A stretch of DNA of 64,000 nt from Phil1 sp964612925 (lineage in GTDB: Bacteria; Bacillota; Clostridia; Christensenellales; CAG-138). Below, piece after piece: positions 33,847 to 43,340 of the stretch. Position numbers and translations under genes: made by a program. Location: positions 62,001 through 126,000 of the forward strand of contig CAZTFU010000001.1 of assembly GCA_964612925.1 (NCBI GenBank). Reading direction: 5' to 3'. Numbering within the stretch: the first letter of the stretch is position 1; each line of letters opens with the position of its first letter. The notes beneath the pieces were generated by a model that was not told the DNA's origin, searched no databases, and saw only the letters and a list, made by a program, of their open reading frames with translations.

Positions 33847-34722
33847 TTACTTTCCGCCGAACAGTTTGGTGAAGAAGTTACCCACGGAGGCGAAGAAACT
33901 CTTTACGCTTTCGCCTATCTTGCTCAACGTTTGAGTAACTTTGTTGGCTCCGTCCACGGTTTTGGCTATGCCTACAAGCTTATTCTTTAATTCCTCGGTG
34001 TCCAGCTTTTCAAGACTGCGGCAAAGCGATACAAGCTGATCCTTTTGCGAATCGTTAAGCGATACATTGTACGTTTCGCAAAGCTTATCTATTTCGGCCT
34101 TGACTTCTTCATCGGTCATGGTCTGGGTTTGATCGAGTATTGACTTCAAGTCGTTAACGAGCTGAGCCGCTTCCTCACTGCCGATATATTCGGCAAGACT
34201 GCCTGTTGTTACAAGCTCTTCCACACCAACGGCCTTTGCAATCTCATTGAGGCTTGAACCCGTTATATCCTCATATGCCTTATATATTCCCGTAAGTGCC
34301 GCCGTGCCCGATACGTCAAATGGTGCCGTTATAATAACGGTTGCATCGGTTATACCTGCCGTGGTAAGCGCGTTTATGTACATTTCCGCAGTGCACCAGT
34401 TGATGTGCTTTGTGGTGATGTTTAATCCGCTGCCTTTCTCACCTATTACTATATATGTGCAGGACAGTGCCACACTGCCTATTTTCCTTTCGGGTGCAAT
34501 ACCCTCAAGGCATTCGCGCTCATCGGCATTTGTAACGATTATTTCTTCAACATCACCGCTCTCAATGCCAAAATCCGCATATACGCTTGAGCGTTGTTCC
34601 TCGTCAAGGTCAGCACCTATAGTAACACGGGCATCGCCTTGCTCCATGGCAAGAGCAAAGCTTGGTACAAGGCAAAGCACCATGCACAGTGCAACCGCAA
34701 GCGATATTATCTTTGCTTTCAT
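33847..34722 (-). CDS. DUF1002 family secreted protein
   Basis: 291 residues from ATG 34722, five bases after AGGAGGAGA; the longer frame to 34827 crosses the promoter. Signal peptide 1-25 (MKAKIISLAVALCMVLCLVPSFALA). The body matches DUF1002: VTIGADLDEEQRSSVYADFG, EEIIVTNADERECLEGI, and the core GSGLNITTKHINWCTAEMYINALTTAGITDATVIITAPFDVSGTAALTGIYKAYE (split here only for reading; residues about 95-150). A C-terminal helical part has no known domain. Exported, function unknown; homologues are common in spore-forming Clostridia. It is a single-gene unit with the 75-bp palindrome as terminator. Confidence 0.85.
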   Translation of the reverse strand: MKAKIISLAVALCMVLCLVPSFALAMEQGDARVTIGADLDEEQRSSVYADFGIESGDVEEIIVTNADERECLEGIAPERKIGSVALSCTYIVIGEKGSGLNITTKHINWCTAEMYINALTTAGITDATVIITAPFDVSGTAALTGIYKAYEDITGSSLNEIAKAVGVEELVTTGSLAEYIGSEEAAQLVNDLKSILDQTQTMTDEEVKAEIDKLCETYNVSLNDSQKDQLVSLCRSLEKLDTEELKNKLVGIAKTVDGANKVTQTLSKIGESVKSFFASVGNFFTKLFGGK

Positions 34723-34767
34723 AATCTCTCCTCCTAAAATTCCGCTTAACACAAAATTTATATTCGG

Positions 34768-34776
34768 ATTATACCA
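34768..34776 (-). promoter_or_regulatory. Extended -10 promoter of the DUF1002 gene
   Basis: Minus strand TGGTATAAT (TGn plus perfect -10), no good -35. The leader is about 40 nt. Confidence 0.5.
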
Positions 34777-34858
34777 CATATCTGCCAAAAACATATTAAC
34801 ACGCTGTGAAATTTGCTCCCAAAGCACATACAGATTATGTCAAATAGGGTAGAATAAT

Positions 34859-34894
34859 GAAAAACCCGCCTAAGCGGGTGTGCTTAGGGCGGGT
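34859..34894 (-). terminator. Rho-independent terminator of the amino-acid permease
   Basis: Minus strand: ACCCGCCCTAAG...CTTAGGCGGGT (11 pairs, one bulged C) followed by TTTTTC; 20 bases after the stop. Confidence 0.85.
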
Positions 34895-34913
34895 GTATAA
34901 GGCTTAAGTTTTA

Positions 34914-36269
34914 TTATTCGCCTTTGGCCGCATAATGCTTGCGGGTAAGGATATAAACCGGCAAACCGATAAGGGTTACAACTATACTGCCGACTGAAAG
35001 CAGAGTGGCTTTCGTGCCGCTGAGGAACAGCTGGCTTATCATAACGTATACGCCGCTGATGATGGCCAGTATAGGTATAACGGGGTAGCAGGGAACCTTG
35101 TACTTACGCTCAAGGTTGGGCTGCTTACGGCGCAGGGTCATCACGCAGGCAAAGGTCAGCGTGTAGAATATCCAGCAGGAGAATACCGCAAGGTCGGTAA
35201 GCATATCGAACTGCTGAGTGATGGAGAACAGGCAGCCGAGGAAGCCGATAAGAATGATGGAGTTGGTGGGAACGTCATTCTTATTGAGCTTTGCAAATGC
35301 ACCGCTGAAGGGTATGGACTTCTGCTCGCCAAGGTAGTAAGCAACGCGGGAACCGGAAAGCAGGAAGCCGTTTGCAGCACCTATAACGGAGATGATGATA
35401 CCGAACTTAACAAGCGTTCCGCCGACGGGCCCGAATATCCTCATTGCAACTTCCGCCGCGGGGGATTCATAGCACATAAGCTCGCTTGCGGGCATGACCC
35501 AAAGGTAAGCCATGTTGATTACGAAGTAAACGGCCATTATGATGGACACGCCGCCGACTATTGCGCGGGGCAGGTCGCGACCGGGGTTCTTCATTTCGCC
35601 GGCTATTGCACCAACGTTTGTCCAGCCTTCAAATGCGAACAACACGGCAATAAGCGTCTGGCCGAGTGCGGCACCGGTGCTGATCTGGGTGCCGGTAGCC
35701 GCATCTTCACCTACCATCGGGGTGAAAATGGGGTTTCCGCCTTCACCGAGAATGAAGCCGAAGATCATAAGCAGTACAAGGGGGATAAGCTTGCATATCG
35801 TGGAAACGATCTGCACGCCGGAAGCCGCCTTGTTACCAAGGGTATTGACGGCAACAAGAATAATTATTACCGCCATGCCGATGGGCAGAGCAAACTGAGA
35901 ACCGAAGTATTCGGAAAGTTCGGAACCGACACGCACGGCATAACCCGCAAGGAAGGCAGGGTAGAAAATGATTACCTGCATCCAACCTGCAAGGAAGCCG
36001 ACCTTGTCATTATAAACCTCACCAAGGTAGGTGACCATACCGCCGGTCTTGGGGATGAGCACGGCAACTTCCGCAAAAGTCAATGCGCCGAGTATGCTGG
36101 CCAAGCCGCCGATTATCCATGCGAGCATGCCCATTCCGGGTGCGCCGCCGGTGGCATTGTATATAGCGTACGGCTTAAAGAATACGCCCGCACCTATAAC
36201 GCAGCCAACAACAACGGACATTGCGGACATTACACCAAGGTTTTTCCTGAGTCCTTGTTTCTTTTCCAT
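34914..36269 (-). CDS. APC-superfamily amino acid permease
   Basis: 451 residues with 12 predicted membrane helices. The first helix carries the substrate-site glycines GCVIGAGVFFKPYAI (about 22-36), and helix 6 the FAFEGWTNVGAIAGEMKNPGRDLPRAI block (about 213-239) of the LAT/APC families. Helices are evenly spaced to the C terminus; the tail is short (ILTRKHYAAKGE). It probably takes up or exchanges amino acids; the specific substrate cannot be told. AAAGG precedes the start. It is divergent from priA, with 257 AT-rich bases between. Confidence 0.9.
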   Translation of the reverse strand: MEKKQGLRKNLGVMSAMSVVVGCVIGAGVFFKPYAIYNATGGAPGMGMLAWIIGGLASILGALTFAEVAVLIPKTGGMVTYLGEVYNDKVGFLAGWMQVIIFYPAFLAGYAVRVGSELSEYFGSQFALPIGMAVIIILVAVNTLGNKAASGVQIVSTICKLIPLVLLMIFGFILGEGGNPIFTPMVGEDAATGTQISTGAALGQTLIAVLFAFEGWTNVGAIAGEMKNPGRDLPRAIVGGVSIIMAVYFVINMAYLWVMPASELMCYESPAAEVAMRIFGPVGGTLVKFGIIISVIGAANGFLLSGSRVAYYLGEQKSIPFSGAFAKLNKNDVPTNSIILIGFLGCLFSITQQFDMLTDLAVFSCWIFYTLTFACVMTLRRKQPNLERKYKVPCYPVIPILAIISGVYVMISQLFLSGTKATLLSVGSIVVTLIGLPVYILTRKHYAAKGE

Positions 36270-36482
36270 TTTGTTGAAACCTTTCTGTTTGTTTTAACAG
36301 TGCCATAAGCATTGTTATTTTTTGCGCAAATGCCTGCGCTTGATTGCAAATATAGACCAAAAAAGATGTTTTGTCAATGACAATTCTGATATCATTCAAA
36401 CAAATGATAATAAATCGTGTCAAAACTGTGGCGGTATACAACAATGTATATAGCCGATTGCAGTGCTATATTGGTAGATATA

Positions 36483-36491
36483 TGGTATAAT
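36483..36491 (+). promoter_or_regulatory. Extended -10 promoter of the priA operon
   Basis: TGGTATAAT, about 35 bases before the priA start; no convincing -35. Confidence 0.5.
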
Positions 36492-36526
36492 GAGTATAGA
36501 ATACGGGTTGAAAGGGGAGAACGGCT

Positions 36527-38794
36527 ATGTATGCAAGAGTATTGGTGGATGTAGCGCACAGCAATGTGGACAAGCTGTTCACCTATGAAGTGCCAGAGAA
36601 TATGCAGTTGACCGTTGGACGCAGGGTGCTTGTGCCGTTTGGCGTGGGAAATCGCAGCACGGAAGGATTTGTCATAGAGCTAAGCGAGACCGCGCCCGAG
36701 GGAATAGAACGCATAAAAAGAATAATTCGCACAATGGAGCCGTACTCTGCACTTACAAAAGAGCAGATAGTGCTTGCTGAATGGATATGCAAAAGCTATC
36801 ATTGCCTGATGGTAGAAGCGTTGCGGCTGATGATACCCGCACAGCTTAGGGGCGGCAGGGTAAAGGAAAAGACGGAACGCATAGTGCGCATTTCCCCGAA
36901 TGCGGATATTGAAGATGCTATAGAATCGCTGAAGCGCAAGGACGGAACATCGCGCGCACCCAAGCAAAGCGAAGTGCTTGAGCTTATGGCGGGAATCAAT
37001 GCGGCGGTAAGCGTGGCCGATATAAACTCGTTCATACCAAATGCAACGGCGGCGGTAAATGCACTTATAAAAAAGGGTATACTTACGGATGACAGCTTTG
37101 TTGTGTACCGTGATCCGTTCGCAAATATGACTTTAGAACCGTCCAAACCGCTTAGACTTACGGAAAAACAGGCGGAGGCGCTTGAAAAGATAAATAAAAG
37201 CATAGACGAAGGTTGCGGCACGAACCTGCTTTTCGGCGTTACGGGCAGCGGCAAAACGGAAGTGTATATGCAGGCCATAAGTCATGCGCTGTCACTTGGG
37301 GGTCAAGCCATAGTGCTTGTGCCGGAGATATCATTGACACCGCAGGCAATGCAGCGATTCAAAAGTCGTTTTGGCAACAGAGTGGCCGTATTGCACAGCC
37401 GTCTGTCATATGGCGAAAGATATGATGAGTGGCGGCGAATTCGACTTGGCATGGTGGATGTGGTGATAGGTGCACGCAGTGCGGTATTTGCGCCGCTTGA
37501 AAGGGTACGTCTTATTGTTATAGATGAAGAACATGAGCAAAGCTACCATAGCGACCATACTCCGCGCTACGGTGCGGCAGAAGTTGCCAAGAAGCGTGCG
37601 GAGCTTTCGGGCGCGGCCGTGGTTCTTGGCAGTGCAACGCCTTCCGTTGCAACGTTCAGAAGAGCGTTAAGCGGACGATACGGCCTTATAACGCTTGATA
37701 AGCGCGTAAATAATGCCCCGCTGCCGGATGTAAAAATAGTTGATATGCGCACGGAGTTTCTGAAGGGGAACAACAGCGTTTTCAGCGAGGCACTGCATGA
37801 TGAGCTGAAACGCTGCTTTGATGCGGGCGAACAAGCGATACTTTTTATGAACAGGCGCGGATATTCCACGTTTGTATCATGCCGAGGCTGCGGATATACG
37901 TTGAAGTGCCCCGGTTGCGACGTTTCAATGACATATCATAAATACGAGAATCTTATGAAGTGCCATTATTGCGGGCACACCGCACGAATACCGTCAGTGT
38001 GTCCCGAATGCGGTAAGCCGTACCTAAAGTATTTTGGTATAGGTACTCAACAGGTGGAGGAACAGCTTAAAGAGCAATTTCCGGGCGTAAGTTCACTGAG
38101 AATGGATCACGATACCACGCAAGGGAAGGACGCCCACTATAAAATACTTGATAAATTCATGCGTGGTGAGGCACAGGCACTCATAGGCACCCAAATGATA
38201 GCCAAGGGGCTGGACATACCAAATGTTACCACGGTGGGCGTTATCGCGGCGGATACCATGTTGCATGTACCCGATTACAGGAGTGCTGAACGCACGTTTC
38301 AGTTGCTTACGCAGGTTGCGGGCAGGGCGGGACGCGGCGAACGGGAGGGTAGCGTTATAGTGCAGAGCTATACACCTGAACATGCCGTTATCGAGCTTGC
38401 CGCACGACAGGATTATATGGGCTTTTATAATTTGGAAATTGCCGCAAGGAGGGCGGGATTGTTCCCACCGTTCTCGCTTTTTGTGCGTATAGTTTTTACG
38501 GGGGAAAACGAAGCGGAGATATGCAATCTCAATGACGGTTTTGCCGATGAGCTTAAACGCCGCATATATGGTACGCTTGATGCACTGGGTGCAAGCCGAC
38601 AGGAAATGCTGTTCATGGTCGCATCTCCCGCGCCGATGAAAAAGCGGCAGGGGCTTTATCGATATGAAACACTGATTAAGCTTGTCCGTACAAAGCATAC
38701 CGCCGCAGTGATAGAAACGATATACACCGTGCATAACGCTCTGCGCAGGATTGAAATGGGAAATGTTGAGATAAATCCTTCTGATATGTTCTGA
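36527..38794 (+). CDS. priA: Primosomal protein N' (replication restart helicase PriA)
   Basis: 755 residues. The N-terminal 3'-DNA-binding domain (YARVLVDVAHSNVDKLFTYEVPENM) and winged helix precede a SF2 helicase: Walker A LLFGVTGSGKTEVYMQA (about 231-247), LVPEISLTPQAM, DEEH in IVIDEEHEQSYHSD (about 328), LGSATPS. Zinc-binding Cys pairs are CRGCGYTLKCPGCDVSMTY and CHYCGHTARIPSVCPECG (about 450-505), then IGTQMIAKGLDIPNVTTVGV and QVAGRAGRGERE. It reloads the replisome at stalled forks. It opens the run priA-def-fmt-rsmB-rlmN-PP2C-kinase-rsgA-rpe. Confidence 0.97.
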   Translation: MYARVLVDVAHSNVDKLFTYEVPENMQLTVGRRVLVPFGVGNRSTEGFVIELSETAPEGIERIKRIIRTMEPYSALTKEQIVLAEWICKSYHCLMVEALRLMIPAQLRGGRVKEKTERIVRISPNADIEDAIESLKRKDGTSRAPKQSEVLELMAGINAAVSVADINSFIPNATAAVNALIKKGILTDDSFVVYRDPFANMTLEPSKPLRLTEKQAEALEKINKSIDEGCGTNLLFGVTGSGKTEVYMQAISHALSLGGQAIVLVPEISLTPQAMQRFKSRFGNRVAVLHSRLSYGERYDEWRRIRLGMVDVVIGARSAVFAPLERVRLIVIDEEHEQSYHSDHTPRYGAAEVAKKRAELSGAAVVLGSATPSVATFRRALSGRYGLITLDKRVNNAPLPDVKIVDMRTEFLKGNNSVFSEALHDELKRCFDAGEQAILFMNRRGYSTFVSCRGCGYTLKCPGCDVSMTYHKYENLMKCHYCGHTARIPSVCPECGKPYLKYFGIGTQQVEEQLKEQFPGVSSLRMDHDTTQGKDAHYKILDKFMRGEAQALIGTQMIAKGLDIPNVTTVGVIAADTMLHVPDYRSAERTFQLLTQVAGRAGRGEREGSVIVQSYTPEHAVIELAARQDYMGFYNLEIAARRAGLFPPFSLFVRIVFTGENEAEICNLNDGFADELKRRIYGTLDALGASRQEMLFMVASPAPMKKRQGLYRYETLIKLVRTKHTAAVIETIYTVHNALRRIEMGNVEINPSDMF

Positions 38795-38797
38795 GTA

Positions 38798-38827
38798 TTG
38801 ATTCGGAAGGGTTTTGCGGGTTATAAT
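38798..38827 (+). promoter_or_regulatory. Possible internal promoter before def
   Basis: TTGATT, 18-base spacer, TATAAT in the 61-base priA-def gap. It could lift expression of def-fmt and the genes after them. Confidence 0.5.
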
Positions 38828-38855
38828 ATTTTTTGACAGATTATTGGAGGTTTTT

Positions 38856-39332
38856 ATGGCTAAGAGACATATTTTTACCGGTGATGCGGCATGCCTGTAT
38901 AAAGTTTGCAGAAAAGTGGACAAGTTTGATGCTCGCCTTGCGATACTGCTTGACGACATGGCGGAAACAATGTATGCGGCAGAGGGCGTAGGCTTGGCCG
39001 CACCACAGGTTGGCATAGTAAAAAGGGTGGTCGTTATTGATTGCGGGGACGGGCTTGTTGAGCTCATTAACCCCGAAATAATAGAAACGAGCGGCGAACA
39101 GGGCGGATATGAAGGTTGCCTTTCATTTCCGGGTGAAAGAGGATATGTTGTAAGGCCGAATCACGTGCGCGTTCGTGCGCAGGACAGGCACGGCAATGAA
39201 TGCGAGTATGTGGGTGAGGAACTTTTTGCAAGAGCAATACTGCATGAAACCGATCACCTTGACGGACTTGTGTACAAGCGGCTTGTTACCGAAGCGCCCG
39301 AAGGATATGACGAAGCAGAGGATGAAGAATGA
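38856..39332 (+). CDS. def: Peptide deformylase
   Basis: 158 residues from ATG 38856 after TTGGAGG. The three deformylase motifs are present: GVGLAAPQVG (about 49-58), EGCLSFPG (Cys zinc ligand, about 92-99) and the HETDHLDG motif (HExDH, about 134-141). It removes the formyl group from new proteins, with the partner formyltransferase encoded next (ATGA overlap). The N terminus MAKRHIFTGDAACLYKVCRKV differs slightly from the usual I..GDPVLR opening but aligns. Confidence 0.96.
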   Translation: MAKRHIFTGDAACLYKVCRKVDKFDARLAILLDDMAETMYAAEGVGLAAPQVGIVKRVVVIDCGDGLVELINPEIIETSGEQGGYEGCLSFPGERGYVVRPNHVRVRAQDRHGNECEYVGEELFARAILHETDHLDGLVYKRLVTEAPEGYDEAEDEE

Positions 39333-40258
39333 AAATAGCCTTTTTGGGCACGCCTGATTTTGCGTTGCCGTCATTAAAAATGCTTGTTGAACGCGGAGAT
39401 GATATCGTCGTGTTTACTCAGCTTGACAAACCCGTAGGGCGCAAGGCGGTGCTTACTCCGCCTGCGGTAAAAAAGGCCGCGCTTGAATACGGGCTTAAAG
39501 TGTATCAATTCGAGAAAATAAGAAGCGCAGAGGGCGTGGCCGCGTTGCGGGCAGAAAAGCCCGACCTTATGGTAACGGCTGCATTCGGGCAGCTGTTGAG
39601 TAAGGAAAACCTTGAAATACCTAAATACGGCTGTATAAACGTACATGGCAGTCTGCTTCCGAAATATCGCGGTGCGGCACCCATACAGTGGGCGGTCATA
39701 AACGGCGAAAAGAAAACCGGCGTTACGACAATGCTTACCGACATCGGCCTTGATACCGGCGATATGCTTTTGAAAAAAGAAACCGAAATAGGGGAAAATG
39801 AGACCGCGGGCGAGCTTTTCGACCGATTGGCTGAAATTGGTGCGGAGCTTTTGAAAGAAACGATAGAGTGCCTTGAACGCGGCGAATTGAAACCCGTCAA
39901 ACAGGACGAAGCCGAAGCAACAAAATGCGGCATGATAAAAAAGGAAAACGGCCACATTGACTTTTCGCGCGGAGCTAAAGCCGTACACGACCTTGTGCGC
40001 GGAATGAATCCGTGGCCGTGTGCATATGCGATGCTTGACGGCCAAATGGTAAAAATTTGGGCAACGCGCAGATCAAATGCGGAACAAAGTCATGGAACGG
40101 CGGGATTGATAATCCGTGCGGACAGGGAAAACGGTATACTTGTTGACTGCATCGACGGTGTGATCGAAATATGCGAGCTTCAGTTTTCGGGAGCAAAGCG
40201 CATGAACGCGAAAGATGCCGTGCTTGGGCATAAAATATGCGGAAAGGTGTTTGAGTGA
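39329..40258 (+). CDS. fmt: Methionyl-tRNA formyltransferase
   Basis: 309 residues. The N-terminal formyltransferase domain begins MKIAFLGTPDFALPSLKML and carries the folate/active-site segment NVHGSLLPKYRGAAPIQWAVINGE (about 106-129, catalytic Asn/His) and TDIGLDTGDMLL. The C-terminal OB domain starts near 205. It formylates Met-tRNA-fMet for initiation. It overlaps def upstream and rsmB downstream by four bases each. Confidence 0.97.
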   Translation: MKIAFLGTPDFALPSLKMLVERGDDIVVFTQLDKPVGRKAVLTPPAVKKAALEYGLKVYQFEKIRSAEGVAALRAEKPDLMVTAAFGQLLSKENLEIPKYGCINVHGSLLPKYRGAAPIQWAVINGEKKTGVTTMLTDIGLDTGDMLLKKETEIGENETAGELFDRLAEIGAELLKETIECLERGELKPVKQDEAEATKCGMIKKENGHIDFSRGAKAVHDLVRGMNPWPCAYAMLDGQMVKIWATRRSNAEQSHGTAGLIIRADRENGILVDCIDGVIEICELQFSGAKRMNAKDAVLGHKICGKVFE

Positions 40259-41556
40259 ACGCGAGAAGGGCAGCACTTACCGCGCTGGGCGATATTGTTG
40301 ACAACGGGGCATATGCTAACCTTAGCCTGAAAAAGGCGCAGCAAGGGCTTGACGAAAGGGATGCAAGGTGGGTATCCGCAGCGGTATATTGCACGCTTGA
40401 CCATCTTATGATGATAGACAGAATAATTGCTCTGCACGCTAAGGGAAAGCTTGATAAGGTCATACGCAATATACTCAGACTTGGGGTTTGCCAAGTAAAG
40501 TATATGTCTGTACCGAACAGTGCGGCGTGCAACGAATCGGTTAGACTGGCAAAGCAGGTTGGCAAGGGTGCATTGTCCGGCTATGTCAACGGCGTAATGC
40601 GCTCAGTTTGTCGCGATGATACCATGCCGAATCTTCCCAATGATCCGATAGAAAGGCTGAGCATTGAGTTTAGCTGGCCCGAATGGTTGGTGCGAGAGCT
40701 TGTTGCGGATTACGGCATAGAAACGGTGTCTAAGCTGATAGCCGAAAAGGAACACGGCTTTTGCGTGCGGGCACAGTGGCCGTATACATCTGATGAGCTT
40801 GAACAAGAGCTTAAAAAAAGGAATGTGAGTTTTAGCCGAGGGAAAATCGATGCGGACTCGTTTCGACTTGAAAACGGCTTTAATGTTGAACGTGAGCCGA
40901 TTTTTACAAACGGAAACATAACCGTGCAAAGCGAAAGCGCAATGCTTGTGTGCAGAGCCGTTGAACCCAAGGCGGGAATGAGAATACTTGATGCCTGTTG
41001 TGCTCCCGGTGGGAAAACGGCGTATATGGCATCGCTTGCGGAAAACGGGTGTGAGATAGTTGGATTTGAACTGCATGAACACAGGCGTAGCCTTACCGAA
41101 AAAACGCTTGAAAGGTTGCATGTCGACAATGCGGAGATAATTCAAAAAGATGCGGCGGAATACGACGCGGCATTTGAAGAACAATTCGATGCCGTGCTTG
41201 TCGATGCACCGTGTTCGGGCCTTGGTGTTCGAGGAAAGCCCGATGTTCGCTATGCCAAAACAAGCGATATGATAGACGAACTCAGTGCATTGCAAACACG
41301 GATACTGAATACATGCGCACACTATGTAAAAAAGGGAGGCGCGCTTGTATATTCGACATGTACGGTATCGGGAAGGGAAAATTTTGCCGTAGCAAGGCGC
41401 TTTCTTGACGAAAACGGCAATTATGATTCGGGCAATATGGCCGAATTGCTTCCCGATGACATGAAAAACAGAGCGGAGGGCGGCTTTATTCAGCTCTTTC
41501 CGCATATAGACGGAACCGAAGGGTTCTTTATTGCAAAATTTATACGCAGGAGATAA
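40255..41556 (+). CDS. rsmB: 16S rRNA m5C967 methyltransferase RsmB
   Basis: 433 residues, GTG start at 40255 overlapping the fmt stop. The N-terminal NusB-like helical domain (about 1-135) is followed by an RNMT domain with SAM motif ILDACCAPGGKTAYMASL (about 241-258), DAPCSGLGVRGKPDVRY (motif IV with PCS Cys, about 319) and the catalytic Cys in LVYSTCTVSGREN (about 365). It methylates C967 of 16S rRNA. The NusB-like domain separates it from RsmF and similar enzymes. Confidence 0.95.
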   Translation: MNARRAALTALGDIVDNGAYANLSLKKAQQGLDERDARWVSAAVYCTLDHLMMIDRIIALHAKGKLDKVIRNILRLGVCQVKYMSVPNSAACNESVRLAKQVGKGALSGYVNGVMRSVCRDDTMPNLPNDPIERLSIEFSWPEWLVRELVADYGIETVSKLIAEKEHGFCVRAQWPYTSDELEQELKKRNVSFSRGKIDADSFRLENGFNVEREPIFTNGNITVQSESAMLVCRAVEPKAGMRILDACCAPGGKTAYMASLAENGCEIVGFELHEHRRSLTEKTLERLHVDNAEIIQKDAAEYDAAFEEQFDAVLVDAPCSGLGVRGKPDVRYAKTSDMIDELSALQTRILNTCAHYVKKGGALVYSTCTVSGRENFAVARRFLDENGNYDSGNMAELLPDDMKNRAEGGFIQLFPHIDGTEGFFIAKFIRRR

Positions 41557-41559
41557 TGA

Positions 41560-42612
41560 ATGAACGGGCTTGTTTCAATGAATATAGCGGAATTGGAGGC
41601 ACTTCTTTCACAATGGGGAGAGCCTCGCTTTCGTGCAAAACAGGTGCTTTCGTGGCTCAGCCGCGGTGTGCGTCCGCAGGAAATGACCAATTTGCCAAAA
41701 ACACTTAGGAACAGGCTTGAAACCATCCATTTTGACGGGGCGGAAATATATGCCCGTTTTGTTTCGCAAAAGGACGGTACAATAAAGTATCTTTTCACGC
41801 TGTCGGACGGTAATATTGTTGAGGGGGTGCTTATGCGCTATCACTATGGCAATACGCTTTGCATATCCACTCAGGTCGGTTGCCGTATGGGATGTGCGTT
41901 TTGCGCATCAACGCTCGAGGGCTGTATAAGAAACCTCACGCCGGGCGAAATGCTCTCATTTGTTGCACTTGCGAATTCGGACGTGCCAAAGGAGGAAGGC
42001 CACGACCGAAGCGTTACAAACATAGTATTGATGGGCAGCGGGGAACCGCTTGACAATTATGATAATACTGTCAAATTCTTAAAGCTTGTTTCCGCGCAGG
42101 AAGGACTTGGAATAAGCCCAAGGAACATTTCGCTTTCAAGTTGCGGACTTGTGCCGCGCATAGAGACATTGCCAAACGATGCGCCGCACGTTACACTGTC
42201 CGTTTCGCTTCATGCGCCAAACGATGATATAAGGAATAAGCTTATGCCGATAAACAAGGTGTATTGCATTTCTCAGGTGCTTGACGCGGCAAAAAAATAT
42301 GCCGAGACAACGGGCAGAAGAGTTATTTTTGAATACGCGCTTGTAAAGGGGTTGAACGATTCGCTTCAGAATGCAGTGGAACTTGCCACAAGGTTGAAGG
42401 GTATAAACTGCCACGTTAATCTTATTCCGCTTAATCCCGTTAAGGAGAGAAATCTCTTGGGTACAAGTCGAAAGGATGCCGAAACATTCAAAGGCTGGCT
42501 TGAAGCAAAGGGCATATCTGCAACGGTAAGGCGTGAAATGGGTGCCGATATAGACGGAGCCTGCGGCCAACTGAGGCGGCGCGTGCTCTTGCAAAAGGAG
42601 GGAGAACTATGA
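41560..42612 (+). CDS. rlmN: Dual-specificity RNA methyltransferase RlmN
   Basis: 350 residues. The radical SAM cluster is in CRMGCAFCAST (CxxxCxxC, about 108-115), GSGEPLDNY is the SAM GEP motif, and the second catalytic Cys is in GADIDGACGQLRRR (about 336). The mCys-forming Cys in the ancillary loop and the four-stranded beta extension fit RlmN, which makes m2A2503 in 23S rRNA and m2A37 in tRNAs. The start ATG 41560 is three bases after the rsmB stop. Confidence 0.96.
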   Translation: MNGLVSMNIAELEALLSQWGEPRFRAKQVLSWLSRGVRPQEMTNLPKTLRNRLETIHFDGAEIYARFVSQKDGTIKYLFTLSDGNIVEGVLMRYHYGNTLCISTQVGCRMGCAFCASTLEGCIRNLTPGEMLSFVALANSDVPKEEGHDRSVTNIVLMGSGEPLDNYDNTVKFLKLVSAQEGLGISPRNISLSSCGLVPRIETLPNDAPHVTLSVSLHAPNDDIRNKLMPINKVYCISQVLDAAKKYAETTGRRVIFEYALVKGLNDSLQNAVELATRLKGINCHVNLIPLNPVKERNLLGTSRKDAETFKGWLEAKGISATVRREMGADIDGACGQLRRRVLLQKEGEL

Positions 42613-43340
42613 AATATGCCGCAAAAACCGTGACCGGAAGAAGGGCTCAGAATCAGGATGCCGTGTTTATTCCAAAGGACGGTTTTATAGCCATGGCCGC
42701 CGTTGCCGACGGAATGGGCGGGCACAACGCGGGGGATATTGCAAGCGCGCTTGCGATAAAGACGCTTGTTGAGAATATGGTAAACGAATCCGTGGGTTCG
42801 GTAAAGGAAAGGCTGATACATGCTGTTAACTTGGCAAATTCGGCCGTGTATGAGCTTTCACTTTCAAATGATGCATATAAGGGTATGGGCACAACGCTTG
42901 TTGCGGCTATACTTGAAAATGATAGATTTACAGCCGCGAATGTCGGTGACAGTCGATTGTATTATTATGACGGTACAACAATAACGCAGATAACCGAGGA
43001 TCACTCCTACGTGGCTCAGCTTGCGGCACTTGGCTACATAAGCAGAGAAGAAATTGCGCACCATCCGCAGCGCAATCTTATAACCCGCGCCGTAGGCACG
43101 CGACCCGTAGAGAGGGTGGACATATTTGAACATACATGGAAAAAGGGCGATAAGCTCCTTCTGTGCAGTGATGGCCTATACGGCGAGCTCAGCGAAGATG
43201 AGTTACTTGCATTGTTAAACTGTGCCGAGGATGAATTGGATGAAAGCTGTGAGGCACTTGTTGAACGTGCATTCAACGCGGGCAGCAGGGACAATATCAG
43301 TGCCGTTATTATCTGTAACGATGAGGATGGTGCTGTATGA
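42609..43340 (+). CDS. prpC: PP2C-type Ser/Thr phosphatase (Stp/PrpC)
   Basis: 243 residues. Metal-binding motifs of the PPM family are RRAQNQDAVFIP, AVADGMGGHNAGDIAS (about 35-50), MGTTLVAAIL, AANVGDSRLYYY, DHSYVAQL, LLCSDGLYGEL and SRDNISAVII (final Asp, about 231). It reverses the action of the kinase encoded next; the ATG overlaps the rlmN stop and its own stop overlaps the kinase start, so the pair is translationally coupled. Cytoplasmic. Confidence 0.95.
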   Translation: MKYAAKTVTGRRAQNQDAVFIPKDGFIAMAAVADGMGGHNAGDIASALAIKTLVENMVNESVGSVKERLIHAVNLANSAVYELSLSNDAYKGMGTTLVAAILENDRFTAANVGDSRLYYYDGTTITQITEDHSYVAQLAALGYISREEIAHHPQRNLITRAVGTRPVERVDIFEHTWKKGDKLLLCSDGLYGELSEDELLALLNCAEDELDESCEALVERAFNAGSRDNISAVIICNDEDGAV